From NCBI GenBank assembly GCA_947588655.1, contig CANPYS010000020.1:1-33419 (forward strand): 33,419 bases of DNA, read 5' to 3'. The stretch is from an uncultured Alphaproteobacteria bacterium (GTDB lineage Bacteria; Pseudomonadota; Alphaproteobacteria; RF32; CAG-239). The notes below the pieces were generated by a model, which searched no databases, was not told where the DNA came from, and worked only from the letters and a program-made list of their open reading frames with translations. Shown piece after piece: positions 14,630-23,628 of this stretch; position 1 is the stretch's first letter, and each line of letters opens with the position of its first letter. A program made the translations under genes and the position numbers.

Positions 14630-15452
14630 TTTTAAGCTCCAACGCTTTTGTATAGACAATTTTACGACTAATCCCCGTTAAAGCGGCAACTTCATCAGCG
14701 GCTGATTTAACGCTCATCTTTTTTAAGCGATTTTTTAAAAGCGATTCTAGCGGCGGGAGCTTTTTTTCTTCAGTTGGCGGGGCGATGACAACAACAATTT
14801 CGCCTTTGGGCGGATTTTTAGTAAAATAATCCAAAAGTTCTGACGCAAAGCCATTTTTGGTTTCTTCAAAAATCTTAGAAATTTCGCGAACAACGGCAAT
14901 TTCTCGGTTTTTAAAAACATCAGCCATGATGGCAAGTGTTTTTAAAAGCCGCGGCGCAGTTTCATAAAAAACCAAAGTTGTATTGATTCCACATAATTCG
15001 CGGAATAAATCAAGACGGGCTTTATCTTTGTTAGGAATAAAACCGCCAAACATAAAACGGTTTGTTGGTAACCCCGAAAGTTGCAAAGCGGCAATCACGG
15101 CGCAAGCCCCTGGAATGGTATAAACAGGCACGTTTTGGGCGCGACATTGACGCACAAGCTTAAACCCCGGATCAGAAATTAACGGCGAGCCAGCGTCACT
15201 GATAAGCGCGACAGATTTACCCGAGCGCAAAAGTTCAACCAAAGGTTCGGCTTTTTGCGATTCGTTATGATCCTGATAACTGATAAAAGGTTTATCGGTA
15301 TCAAGCCCCAAAAGCTTAAAAAGTTTACGGCTCACGCGGGTATCTTCTGAGGCAATTAAATCCGCTTGGCGCAAAACTTCAAGGGCGCGGCTTGAAATAT
15401 CATTCAAGTTTCCGATAGGTGTGGCAACAACATATAAACCGTTTTTAAGCAT
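14622..15452 (-). CDS. rsmI: 16S rRNA (cytidine1402-2'-O)-methyltransferase RsmI
   Basis: The 276-residue protein has the tetrapyrrole-methylase fold: LYVVATPIGNLNDIS at the start, SEDTRVSRKL, the SDAGSPLISDPG loop and PGACAVIAAL. It uses SAM to methylate the ribose of C1402 in the ribosomal decoding centre. The ATG at 15452 has AGAGG upstream; the ORF track starts one codon earlier at a TTG. It lies 68 bp from the divergent LpoA-like gene and is coupled to yraN. Confidence 0.95.
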   Translation of the reverse strand: MLKNGLYVVATPIGNLNDISSRALEVLRQADLIASEDTRVSRKLFKLLGLDTDKPFISYQDHNESQKAEPLVELLRSGKSVALISDAGSPLISDPGFKLVRQCRAQNVPVYTIPGACAVIAALQLSGLPTNRFMFGGFIPNKDKARLDLFRELCGINTTLVFYETAPRLLKTLAIMADVFKNREIAVVREISKIFEETKNGFASELLDYFTKNPPKGEIVVVIAPPTEEKKLPPLESLLKNRLKKMSVKSAADEVAALTGISRKIVYTKALELKNE

Positions 15453-15520
15453 CAAAGCCTCTTTACAAAAAAAGTTTTAAAGTTTATAAACAAAGAAATT
15501 GTTTAATATTTTGGAAAAAA

Positions 15521-16867
15521 ATGCAAGTGTTTAAAAGAATTAAATTTATTTTTTGTATCTTGATATTGACGGCGTGCCAGTCTTTCACATCAAGGGAAGG
15601 TGTTATGCAAACGCCTCGCCAAACGGATATTTTTGGTTCAGAGGGCAAGTTTCGCACGGCGATGTTACTACCTTTAAGCGGCAAGGCGGAGGCTTATGGA
15701 AAGGGGCTTCAAAACGCGGCAATGTTGGCGGTTGAAGATTCCAACAATCCGGCTTTGGTGGTGGAGTTTTATGATACGCAAGCAACACCTGACGGCGCTC
15801 GGCGCGCGGCTTCAAAAGCTTTAGAAGGTGGCGCGCGCCTGATTTTAGGACCATTAACAAGTGATGAAGTCTCAGCCATAAGCCCTATGGCGCGTTCTGA
15901 AGATGTGCCTGTGATTGCGTTTACAAGTTCTTCAGCTGTTTTAGATGAGGGTGTTTATACGTTAGGCTTGCTTGGGGGTGAGCAAATCAACCGAGTCATC
16001 GGTTACGCCGCCAAAGAGGGCCGCAAACGCATTGCTGTTTTAGTCCCAGATACGCCAACAGGCATCAAAGAGGCGCGTTCAGCGGTTATTGCCGCGGCTC
16101 AAAATGATGTTTCAGTAGTTAAAATCGGGTTTTATCCGCCACAAACGGTTGACTTTGCTGAGCTAATAAAAGAGCTTATATCTTTTGAAGAAATTTCAGC
16201 AGAGATTAATGCGCAAAAGGAACAGCTTAGCGCTTTGGCAAAAGCCGGCAATGAAAAAGCCGCTCAAAAACTCAAAATGCTCAAAACAACCTATACAACA
16301 GGCGAGCTTGATTTTGACGCGGTTTTAATTCCGGAAACAGGCAACCGCTTAAAGGCGATAGTTTCAACATTTGGCTATTATGACATCAGTTATCCGAAAG
16401 TGTTGTTTATGGGAACATCTTTATGGGAAAATAACAGCTTAAACAAAGAAACCATGCTTTATAACGGCATTTATCCGGTTATTTCACGCGTGCAGAACGA
16501 ATATTTTAACGCCAAATACGAGTCGTTGTTTGGTTCACGCCCGAATTTGATATTTTCGTTCGGCTACGACGGCGTTTTGCTGGCTTCGGCGCTTGCCTCC
16601 AAAAATCAGGACAATTTAGAAGCAAACATTACATCGCCAAGCGGTTATATTGGCATTAACGGCGCGTTCAGGTTGCTCAAAGACGGTGGCAATCAGCACA
16701 GTTTAGACATTGTCAAAGTCACGGCTTCAGGACCTGTTGTTGTAGATCCCGCCAAAGATTTAGCAAGCAAGCCGCCTTACACGCAAATGCACGGTTCTTA
16801 TACTGTGGAAAAACCGCAGATTTTTGGAAAAGACGCCGCGACAGCTTACGAGCTTTTGTTTGATTAA
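15521..16867 (+). CDS. LpoA-like lipoprotein (periplasmic-binding fold, penicillin-binding protein activator)
   Basis: The 448-residue protein starts with a lipoprotein signal ending in the lipobox LTAC (Cys near residue 19), so it should be membrane-anchored. The rest is a type 1 periplasmic-binding fold (Peripla_BP_6): 'TAMLLPLSGKAEAYGKGL', 'GGARLILGPLTSDE' and 'IFSFGYDGVLLASAL'. With rsmI and yraN next to it, it corresponds to the LpoA/YraM position. In E. coli the C-terminal domain of LpoA activates PBP1a in peptidoglycan synthesis. This protein lacks the long N-terminal TPR part, as alphaproteobacterial versions commonly do. Amino-acid binding is an alternative. Confidence 0.8.
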   Translation: MQVFKRIKFIFCILILTACQSFTSREGVMQTPRQTDIFGSEGKFRTAMLLPLSGKAEAYGKGLQNAAMLAVEDSNNPALVVEFYDTQATPDGARRAASKALEGGARLILGPLTSDEVSAISPMARSEDVPVIAFTSSSAVLDEGVYTLGLLGGEQINRVIGYAAKEGRKRIAVLVPDTPTGIKEARSAVIAAAQNDVSVVKIGFYPPQTVDFAELIKELISFEEISAEINAQKEQLSALAKAGNEKAAQKLKMLKTTYTTGELDFDAVLIPETGNRLKAIVSTFGYYDISYPKVLFMGTSLWENNSLNKETMLYNGIYPVISRVQNEYFNAKYESLFGSRPNLIFSFGYDGVLLASALASKNQDNLEANITSPSGYIGINGAFRLLKDGGNQHSLDIVKVTASGPVVVDPAKDLASKPPYTQMHGSYTVEKPQIFGKDAATAYELLFD

Positions 16868-16942
16868 AGCGGTGTTAATATCGTGTTTTTTTGCTTGAAA
16901 ATAAATCAGTTTGGGACAATATAGAGAAAGTATTGTTGCTAT

Positions 16943-17028
16943 GAAGGGCAAAAGGTCGGCGCTCCGCCAACCCGGTCAGGTTCGGAAGGAAGCAGCCGTA
17001 ACGGAAACGTCGGGGTTTTTGTCCCTTC
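16943..17028 (+). ncRNA. ffs: Signal recognition particle RNA (4.5S type)
   Basis: The highly conserved S-domain tip GTCAGGTTCGGAAGGAAGCAGCC is present (16976 on). The ends GAAGGGCAAAA and TTTTTGTCCCTTC pair to form the long hairpin typical of small bacterial SRP RNA, about 86 nt. With Ffh it targets nascent inner-membrane proteins. The location directly upstream of dnaX is a common bacterial arrangement. A TTGAAA at 16895 with AT-rich sequence downstream is a possible promoter, but the -10 is not convincing. Confidence 0.95.
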
Positions 17029-17049
17029 GCCTTTGTTTAGGAAAGTTAA

Positions 17050-18765
17050 TTGTCTGAAGAAAACGAAAATCAGTATGTTGTTTTAGCGCGCAAATATCGC
17101 CCGCAAACTTTTGAAGATTTGCTCGGGCAGGACGCGCTTGTTCAGACATTAACAAACGCCATAAAAAATAACCGATTGCATCATGCGTATATTTTAACGG
17201 GTATTAGGGGTGTTGGTAAAACAACCACGGCAAGGCTGATTGCGCGCGCCCTTAATTGCACGGGTCTTGACGGCAAAGGTGGCCCAACAATTACCCCTTG
17301 TGGCGCTTGCGAAAATTGTAAGGCGATTGCCGCCGGACGGCATATTGACGTTATGGAGCTTGACGCGGCATCGCGTACGGGTGTTGAGGATATTCGCGAG
17401 CTTTTGGACGGTGTGCGTTATAAGCCAGTTAATGCGCGTTACAAAATATATATTATTGATGAAGTCCACATGCTTTCAAAAGGGGCGTTCAACGCTTTGT
17501 TAAAAACATTGGAAGAGCCTCCGGCGCATGTTAAATTTATTTTTGCCACGACCGAAATTCGCAAAGTGCCCGTAACGGTTCTTTCGCGTTGCCAACGGTT
17601 TGATTTACAGCGCTTAAGCATTGAAACACTGATGAAGTTGTTTCATAAAATTACAACTGCCGAAGGTCTAGAAGCTGATGAAGAAGCGCTTCAAATTGTG
17701 GCGCGTGCGGCGGATGGTTCGGCGCGTGACGGGCTTTCTTTATTAGATCAGGCAATTGTTTTGGGTGACGGCAAAATCAAGACCTCTACTGTGGCAGATA
17801 TGATTGGCTTGGCTGACCGAAGTCAGACGCTTTCGCTCTTTGAAAGTTTGGCAAAAGGCAATATGCCTTCTGTTGTTGGCAACCTCAAAGATCAGTACAA
17901 CAATGGGGCAAATCCGGTAAGCATTTTGCAAGATTTAATTCATGTCACACACATGTTGACGCGCGCCAAAATTGTGCCTGAAACCATTCATCAAGAAATG
18001 ATGTCTGAAACCGAGCGCGCGTTATGTGAAAATCTTTCCAAGGCGCTTTCGGTAGGCGTGTTATCGCGCTTATGGCAAATTTTGCTCAAAGGCTTGTCGG
18101 AAGTGAACAACGCGCCGCAACCGCTTGAAGCGTTAGAAATGGTTTTGATTCGTGCCGCATATGCTTCTTCTTTGCCAACGCCTTCTGAAATTTTGGATGA
18201 CGTAAAAAAAAACGCTAGTCCCATAGCTATTTCTAAACATATGCCGGCGCAAGAAATGCCGACTGCGCCCGAGCCTGCGCCCAAAAAAATAACGACACCT
18301 GAGTTGCCGCCAAAAGCGCCCCTTGCTAAGGCTTCTAACGCGCCAAAGTTTGATTCGGTTGAAGATTTGATTGCTTATTTAGAGGCGCACAAACAGCCGA
18401 TTCTTTTATTTGCGTTAAAGCACGATGTTAGCGTCACGCATTTTGAAGACGGTTTGATAAACCTTGTTGTTTCAGATAAAACTGCGCCTGATTTTATTCA
18501 AAATCTGCGCCGCGTTTTGTTTGAGGCAACACAAAAGAATTGGGTTGTTGAGGAAACGCTTGGGCAAGTAGGGCAAACAATTGCCGATGAAGAAGATAAA
18601 AAAGCGGAAGAAAACAAACATAATGTTATTCAAAATCCGCTGATAAAAGCCGTATTAGATGAGTTTAAAGGCGCAAAAATAGATACTTTAACGCATAAAG
18701 CCGATACTAAACAAACAAAAGAGGACGAATATATAACACCTGTTTATGAAGAGGAGGATGATTAA
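17050..18765 (+). CDS. dnaX: DNA polymerase III subunit tau (and possibly gamma)
   Basis: The 571-residue protein starts at TTG 17050 behind AGGAAAG, with no usable ATG before the conserved VLARKYRPQTFEDL. Walker A is GIRGVGKTT (51-59), followed by the four-cysteine zinc module (CTGL..CGACENC), DEVH Walker B and the LSRCQRF sensor region. The clamp-loader part ends near residue 375, then comes a Pro-rich linker and a C-terminal tau domain. A run of nine A (18204-18212, codons 385-388) is followed at once by TAG in the -1 frame and shortly by TAG in the +1 frame, so slippage would make a gamma-like product of about 389 residues. It heads the classical dnaX-ybaB-recR operon. Confidence 0.95.
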   Translation: MSEENENQYVVLARKYRPQTFEDLLGQDALVQTLTNAIKNNRLHHAYILTGIRGVGKTTTARLIARALNCTGLDGKGGPTITPCGACENCKAIAAGRHIDVMELDAASRTGVEDIRELLDGVRYKPVNARYKIYIIDEVHMLSKGAFNALLKTLEEPPAHVKFIFATTEIRKVPVTVLSRCQRFDLQRLSIETLMKLFHKITTAEGLEADEEALQIVARAADGSARDGLSLLDQAIVLGDGKIKTSTVADMIGLADRSQTLSLFESLAKGNMPSVVGNLKDQYNNGANPVSILQDLIHVTHMLTRAKIVPETIHQEMMSETERALCENLSKALSVGVLSRLWQILLKGLSEVNNAPQPLEALEMVLIRAAYASSLPTPSEILDDVKKNASPIAISKHMPAQEMPTAPEPAPKKITTPELPPKAPLAKASNAPKFDSVEDLIAYLEAHKQPILLFALKHDVSVTHFEDGLINLVVSDKTAPDFIQNLRRVLFEATQKNWVVEETLGQVGQTIADEEDKKAEENKHNVIQNPLIKAVLDEFKGAKIDTLTHKADTKQTKEDEYITPVYEEEDD

Positions 18766-18766
18766 G

Positions 18767-19087
18767 ATGATGAATATTCAAGGCTTAATGAAACAAGCGC
18801 AAATGGTTCAAAAACGTATGCGCGAAACGCAAGAGCGCTTAGCTTCTGAAGAGCGCACAGGCACAAGTGGCGGCGGATTGGTAAGCGTTGTATTAAACGG
18901 TCAACACGAGATGAAAAGTATGCATATAGATGTATCGCTTTTAAAAGACGGCGATTCGGAAATGCTTGAAGATTTAATAACAGCCGCTTATCATGACGCG
19001 CATCGTCAAATTGAACAAATGCAAGAAGATGGCTTGAAAGAGGCATCAGGTGGCATTAACTTTGGCGGGTTAAAAATTCCGTTTTAA
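18767..19087 (+). CDS. ybaB: YbaB/EbfC nucleoid-associated protein
   Basis: The track's ATG at 18746 would place the GAGGAGG site inside the gene. The tandem ATGs at 18767/18770 lie 9-12 bp after that site and just after the dnaX stop, so I start at 18767. The product is 106 residues: a coiled N-terminal helix (MKQAQMVQKRMRETQERL) and a beta-sheet core with 'DLITAAYHDA'. YbaB dimers bind DNA with little specificity. Position between dnaX and recR is typical. Confidence 0.93.
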   Translation: MMNIQGLMKQAQMVQKRMRETQERLASEERTGTSGGGLVSVVLNGQHEMKSMHIDVSLLKDGDSEMLEDLITAAYHDAHRQIEQMQEDGLKEASGGINFGGLKIPF

Positions 19088-19098
19088 GGGGATAAGCC

Positions 19099-19692
19099 GT
19101 GGCGGGAAAAGAAATTGAAAAGCTAATAAAAACAATTGCCAAGTTGCCGGCTTTGGGGACGCGTTCCGCAAGGCGCATCGCGCTTTATTTGCTTAAAAAC
19201 CGCGCGCAAAGTTTGTCGCCGTTGATTGAGGCTTTGCAAGAAGTTGAAAAAAATATTAAAACGTGCGCTGTTTGTGGCAATTTTGATACAGATGAAATTT
19301 GTAGCATTTGCGCATCGCCGTCCCGTGATTCCAAAACGCTTTGCGTGGTGCAAGATGTGGCGGATTTATGGGCGATGGAGCGCATTGGTTTTTATAAAGG
19401 CAGGTATCATGTTTTAGGCGGCGTTTTATCGGCTTTGGAAGGCGTGCGTACTGAAGATTTAAATATGCAGGCGCTTTTTGACAGAGTGGAAAAAAGCGCT
19501 TTTGAAGAAATTATTTTGGCTTTGCCGGCAACGGTTGACGGTCAAATTACCGCGCATTATATTTTAACAGGTTTAAAAGATAAAAACATCAAAGTAACAA
19601 GTTTGGCGCAAGGCATTCCGATGGGCGCAGAGCTTGATTATATGGATGACGGCACAATTCAACTTGCGCTTTTAGCCCGCAAACCCGTTTAG
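19099..19692 (+). CDS. recR: Recombination mediator protein RecR
   Basis: The 197-residue protein starts at GTG 19099 with AAGGGG upstream. Helix-hairpin-helix 'LPALGTRSARRIALYLL' comes first, then the zinc finger CAVCGNFDTDEICSIC, and then the Toprim domain (LCVVQDVADLWAMER, YHVLGG, ILALPATVDG). With RecO/RecF it loads RecA on SSB-coated single strands. It ends 5 bp before the tail of the restriction-modification cassette, which faces it, with no terminator between. Confidence 0.95.
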   Translation: MAGKEIEKLIKTIAKLPALGTRSARRIALYLLKNRAQSLSPLIEALQEVEKNIKTCAVCGNFDTDEICSICASPSRDSKTLCVVQDVADLWAMERIGFYKGRYHVLGGVLSALEGVRTEDLNMQALFDRVEKSAFEEIILALPATVDGQITAHYILTGLKDKNIKVTSLAQGIPMGAELDYMDDGTIQLALLARKPV

Positions 19693-19697
19693 CTATT

Positions 19698-20708
19698 TTA
19701 TGAGGTACAAGAACATAAGTATAGTAATTCTTTATGATTAGTAAAATAAGTTTTTCCTGTATTAAAAAAGCGGTATTGAGTATCAAATATTTTAACGCTA
19801 CCTTTCTTAGTTAAAATATCATAAATATCCATTTCTGATATTTTATTAATTGATGCTGTACTTTCAGCGGTATAGGTATTATTATAGGAAAGTAAAATAT
19901 ATTTAGTATTGGCCAAAGAAACCAATTCTTGTAATTGTTTCTTAGCAGAAGCCGTTGAATACAAACTCATTTTTTCTTTTCTAGGCATTTTTAAAGTTTT
20001 CCCAAAAACAGGGGGCTTGTTCCATTCTGCCAGGTTCTCTAAAATATGATAAAAGTTTGCATATTGTCTGGCATTATAAGGAGGGTCTATATATAGCAAA
20101 TCGGACTTTATATTTTTAATTAGCAGATTTGCATTTTGTTGATAAATTTCAGGCTTGTATTTGTAGTTTTTAATATTAAGAGCCTCTAAAAAAACCCCAT
20201 TCTCTTTTGGAGGAGATTTTAAAAAAGATTCAAAATGTCCTACAGTGTTAGCTATTTTATCAGCAGCATATAGAAGAGAAGCAAGAATAATAAAGTACTC
20301 TCGTTTTGTTAAAGACTCTTTGTTCTTTTCTAAATGTTCGCGAATGGAACCGATTTTTAAAGCGTCTTCAAACGAATAATAAGTATTAGAAAAGGTCTCT
20401 GAAAAATAATTATCTTGGAGGTAATCAGAGCTTTTGTTGTAATAATTTATTAATTTAGAAACTTTATTATCATTATAATCGTCTCCGCTAAGCCAAGCCT
20501 GATAAAAAACCTGATTGGAAAATAAAATATCATTAATTATTAGTTTTTTACGTTGCTCTAAAAAAAAACAAGAAACAACACCGGTGCCAGCAAAAATATC
20601 AGCGACGGTTTCAAAAGAGATATTTTCTTTTTTTAAAACATTATCAATAAAAGATAATAATTTAAACTTATTACCTATATATCTACGATTCTGTAAATTA
20701 ATTGTCAT
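19698..20708 (-). CDS. D12-class DNA adenine N6-methyltransferase (second of pair)
   Basis: The 336-residue protein shows the D12 order of motifs: NRRYIGNKFKLL near the N-terminus, VADIFAGTGVVS for SAM binding (about 36-47) and LLYIDPPYNARQYANFYH with catalytic DPPY (about residue 210). The DPPYNARQY...YH...E context recalls half-enzymes of type IIS systems such as FokI. It should methylate adenine in one strand of an asymmetric site. Its start overlaps the first methyltransferase by 11 bp. Codon use is very AT-rich compared with recR beside it. Confidence 0.85.
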   Translation of the reverse strand: MTINLQNRRYIGNKFKLLSFIDNVLKKENISFETVADIFAGTGVVSCFFLEQRKKLIINDILFSNQVFYQAWLSGDDYNDNKVSKLINYYNKSSDYLQDNYFSETFSNTYYSFEDALKIGSIREHLEKNKESLTKREYFIILASLLYAADKIANTVGHFESFLKSPPKENGVFLEALNIKNYKYKPEIYQQNANLLIKNIKSDLLYIDPPYNARQYANFYHILENLAEWNKPPVFGKTLKMPRKEKMSLYSTASAKKQLQELVSLANTKYILLSYNNTYTAESTASINKISEMDIYDILTKKGSVKIFDTQYRFFNTGKTYFTNHKELLYLCSCTS

Positions 20709-21660
20709 AATTTAAAATTACAACTTCCCTTTCATTAGATTTTCTATTTATTTTGTGATAACTTGATGAACGATAATGATATTCGATATCAACGACACTA
20801 AAATTATTTTTTTCTATCCATTTTTGGAGAATAGTATTATTTGCCCCTTCTTTTGATAAAATATTTGACAGAGCAAAGCGAATGCCTTTTTGCGATAAAA
20901 AGTCGAGAGTGTCTAGTAACCTTTCCTCTTGGTATTCTGTCCATGCAGAATGTTGACAATTAGAATTATTATATACAGCATTTGATATTAAATATGGAGG
21001 GTCACAGTATACAAAATCATTTTCAGATAGCTCGAATTCTTTAACTACAGAGAAATCAGAAAAATAAAACTTTATATTTTTATTTTTAATCCCTTGTTTG
21101 AAGGAGTGGAGTTTTTCCCGAATGCTAGCATTAAAATCTGTTTTGCCAACAGGCATATTAAACTTTCCTGATGAATTAAATCGTATATCATTATTAAAAC
21201 AAAAACTAAGAAGGACTAAAAGATAAATAGATTTTTCTCCCGTTTCCAACTGAGAAGAATTAAAAAAGGTTCGTAACTTTTCATAGCCATTTTTATTATA
21301 TTTTTTAAATCCGTTGTTTCCTTCAACATAAGGTTTATATACACTGTACCCCTTGTTAAAAGTATCCGACAGATTGAAAGAATATATTATTTCCTCTGCT
21401 TTTGAGATAATGCTGTTTTCAGAAAAGAGTTGTAATGTCTGCAATAATTCTATAAGAGGACGATTGATGTCTATACAAACAACTTCTTGAGATTGATTTA
21501 TTACATTTAAACCTATAGAGGCTCCGCCACAACACATATCGATAAAGCGATTAATCTTTTTAGGGAAAAGTGGAATTATTTGTTCAAGTAAACGAGACTT
21601 GTTTCCTGTATAGTTTAAGGGGGTTTTAATATAATTGTCAAATAAATTTATATTAGTCAT
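20698..21660 (-). CDS. D12-class DNA adenine N6-methyltransferase (first of pair)
   Basis: The 320-residue protein has TPLNYTGNKSRLLEQI near the N-terminus, FIDMCCGGASIGLNV as the SAM-binding motif, and FVYCDPPYLIS as the catalytic DPPY segment, the order of the Dam/DpnM-type D12 family. It differs strongly from the second methyltransferase, as expected if each enzyme protects one strand of a non-palindromic site. Its start overlaps the endonuclease gene by 8 bp and its end overlaps the next methyltransferase by 11 bp. The recognition sequence cannot be read from the protein. Confidence 0.85.
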   Translation of the reverse strand: MTNINLFDNYIKTPLNYTGNKSRLLEQIIPLFPKKINRFIDMCCGGASIGLNVINQSQEVVCIDINRPLIELLQTLQLFSENSIISKAEEIIYSFNLSDTFNKGYSVYKPYVEGNNGFKKYNKNGYEKLRTFFNSSQLETGEKSIYLLVLLSFCFNNDIRFNSSGKFNMPVGKTDFNASIREKLHSFKQGIKNKNIKFYFSDFSVVKEFELSENDFVYCDPPYLISNAVYNNSNCQHSAWTEYQEERLLDTLDFLSQKGIRFALSNILSKEGANNTILQKWIEKNNFSVVDIEYHYRSSSYHKINRKSNEREVVILNYDN

Positions 21661-22981
21661 TTTCTATCCCATAAAAACTTGCTAAGGTTTCAATGTCTGC
21701 AAAAATCCCTTTTCGCAATAGCTCTTTTTTATTACTATGTTCTACATAGAAAGAAAGCATTTGATATACGATGGAGCTTTTCGCATTGTGTATTTTCCGA
21801 TGACAATTAGGACATAAAGGAATAATATTTTCTGGAATATCTATGTCGTGTTCAAAAAATTTTGCGTTTTCCAATTGTATCATATGATGTCCTTCTAGGT
21901 ATGGAAGGTCTTTTTTAGTATTAAAATAATTAAGTTCATGGGCTTTATGAATGTCCTCATCCTGTGCAAAACAATCAAAAAAGCATTTATATCCATATTT
22001 TTCTATTGCTATTTGTTTTATATTCTTCCTTTCTTTTTTACGTACAAAGTTATTATCAAATTTTATTCCTAAGGTAAATTCAAAAACGTCTTTTAAGATT
22101 ATTCTATTCGATGAGTCAAGTAAAACTTCCAAAGTTTTTTGCTTTTCTTCCAAATTAAAATAATCGTTTAAATGATAATCATATATTAAACTTACATAAA
22201 TTTTTATAATATTTTCAAAATCTAACGTTTCACTGTTTTCTATACAAGATTGTTTAAATAAATAATAATTTATTATTATTCCTAGCTCTTTGTAAAAATT
22301 ATTTAACCCACCGGCTATATCTATTCTTTTATAAAGCATAGAGGATTCGTTTTTTGTAAGACTAGCTAGATAAGATAATTCATTTTTAGAAACATCATTA
22401 TGTATGAGTTTGTAAGCGAAGTCATAGGATGTTTGTACAGCGGGATTATAAAAAATTAAAGCTAAAACTGTTCTGCCAAGATTTTTTTGTAAAAGATCTT
22501 GTGTGGAATCTTTGATAAAAGTTTCATTTTTAGAAGATAAAATTTTGTTTATTTCTACCAGTGGTTGATTATCTACGTCAAAATAGCGTCCTGTTAACAA
22601 ATAAAGATTTAAAATAAATTGTAAGTAGTTTTTACCGTAATTCTGATCTATCCTATACAATTTTTCTCCAATTTTATTAATATCAGGAGTATCTTTAATT
22701 TTACGGAATAGTATTTTGGCTAATTCTAACCTTTTAAATTTTTGCTTATTCTTTTTTAGTACGGAAGGATTTTTGAACCACTTTTCCCATGCCGTATAGT
22801 CGTTTTTCAGTTCAATATATTTTGGGAGTAACTCTTCAATATATGTTGCAAATGTATCCACAGAACGAATATTTGTAGTTATAAAACCAAAAACTCTATG
22901 TTGCTCATTATTATGCGCAGAAGACACAAATTCTTTTTCTTCTTGTTTGATGCAAGTTAAAGTTTTTTCTAAAGTTTCCAT
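21653..22981 (-). CDS. HNH restriction endonuclease
   Basis: Start at ATG 22981, with AAAAGGA upstream at good spacing; the track begins two codons earlier at TTG. The product is 442 residues. The N-terminal three quarters are helical and not recognised, presumably for target recognition. The C-terminal part has an HNH module: a C..C pair (YKCFFDC), EGHHMIQL, NIIPLCPNCHRKIH, giving catalytic His-His, Asn and His with a structural zinc site. Placed directly before two adenine methyltransferases with overlapping ends, it is most simply the restriction enzyme of a type II (probably asymmetric, type IIS-like) system. No controller protein gene is seen. Confidence 0.8.
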   Translation of the reverse strand: METLEKTLTCIKQEEKEFVSSAHNNEQHRVFGFITTNIRSVDTFATYIEELLPKYIELKNDYTAWEKWFKNPSVLKKNKQKFKRLELAKILFRKIKDTPDINKIGEKLYRIDQNYGKNYLQFILNLYLLTGRYFDVDNQPLVEINKILSSKNETFIKDSTQDLLQKNLGRTVLALIFYNPAVQTSYDFAYKLIHNDVSKNELSYLASLTKNESSMLYKRIDIAGGLNNFYKELGIIINYYLFKQSCIENSETLDFENIIKIYVSLIYDYHLNDYFNLEEKQKTLEVLLDSSNRIILKDVFEFTLGIKFDNNFVRKKERKNIKQIAIEKYGYKCFFDCFAQDEDIHKAHELNYFNTKKDLPYLEGHHMIQLENAKFFEHDIDIPENIIPLCPNCHRKIHNAKSSIVYQMLSFYVEHSNKKELLRKGIFADIETLASFYGIEND

Positions 22982-23070
22982 AGTCAATTTCCTTTTTTAT
23001 AATACTTGAGCCGATTTTTTTAATTGTCAAGAAAAAACAAAATTTATATACTTAATAAAACTTACTATAG

Positions 23071-23586
23071 TTAATGAAGCTTTTGTTTAAAAAAAACAGT
23101 ATATCCGTTGGAATTTAGCTTGTTAAGCGTGGCTTCAAGCTCGGGGTTTGGGGGCATTTGCCCTGTTGTTTGAAATTGGGCTAAATATTGCAAATATTGC
23201 GCATAACGGTTTTTATAAGGCGGAATGCCGTTATCAAGCGGCGCGCTTTCTACAAGCAAAACAGGCTGATTTTCAGGCGGATTGTTTTGAACAGAAGGCT
23301 CTAAAGCCACATTTTCGGCAGGCTCATCAGAAACAATTGCCAAAGGCTCGGTAAACGATTCTTCTTGAGGTGGCGTTTCCGGCATCAAAGGAATAAAACG
23401 CCCGTCCACCGCGATATATTGAACATTTTGTTCCACCGCTGTTGGCAAAGGTCCATTGTAAGTAACAGGCGGAAGTTTTTCGTATCGGGGAGCCGTTTCA
23501 GTGGCAGGAATAAAAAATCCTTGAGCAAAAGAGATGCTTGCGCCACAAATGCAAAAAATATAAAAGAAAAACCGAAACAAAAACAT
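23071..23586 (-). CDS. Secreted proline-rich hypothetical protein
   Basis: The 171-residue protein starts with a signal peptide (hydrophobic to about residue 21, ISFAQ). The mature part is rich in Pro, Glu and Asn and low in predicted structure, with a short helical, tyrosine-containing segment (YAQYLQYLAQF) near residue 130. No family recognised. It is divergent from the zincin-like gene with only 42 bp between. Codon use with GCG/CGC-type codons resembles the host core genes and not the restriction cassette next to it. Confidence 0.6.
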   Translation of the reverse strand: MFLFRFFFYIFCICGASISFAQGFFIPATETAPRYEKLPPVTYNGPLPTAVEQNVQYIAVDGRFIPLMPETPPQEESFTEPLAIVSDEPAENVALEPSVQNNPPENQPVLLVESAPLDNGIPPYKNRYAQYLQYLAQFQTTGQMPPNPELEATLNKLNSNGYTVFFKQKLH

Positions 23587-23600
23587 CTATTAACCCTCTA

Positions 23601-23626
23601 TTGACAATTTTAAGTTAAACTAGAAT
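23601..23626 (+). promoter_or_regulatory. Possible promoter of the zincin-like gene / rlmH
   Basis: TTGACA (23601-23606) is followed after 14 bp by TAGAAT (23621-23626), only 2 bp before the ATG. Spacing is short, and there is no Shine-Dalgarno, so a leaderless transcript would be implied. Confidence 0.35.
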
Positions 23627-23628
23627 AC

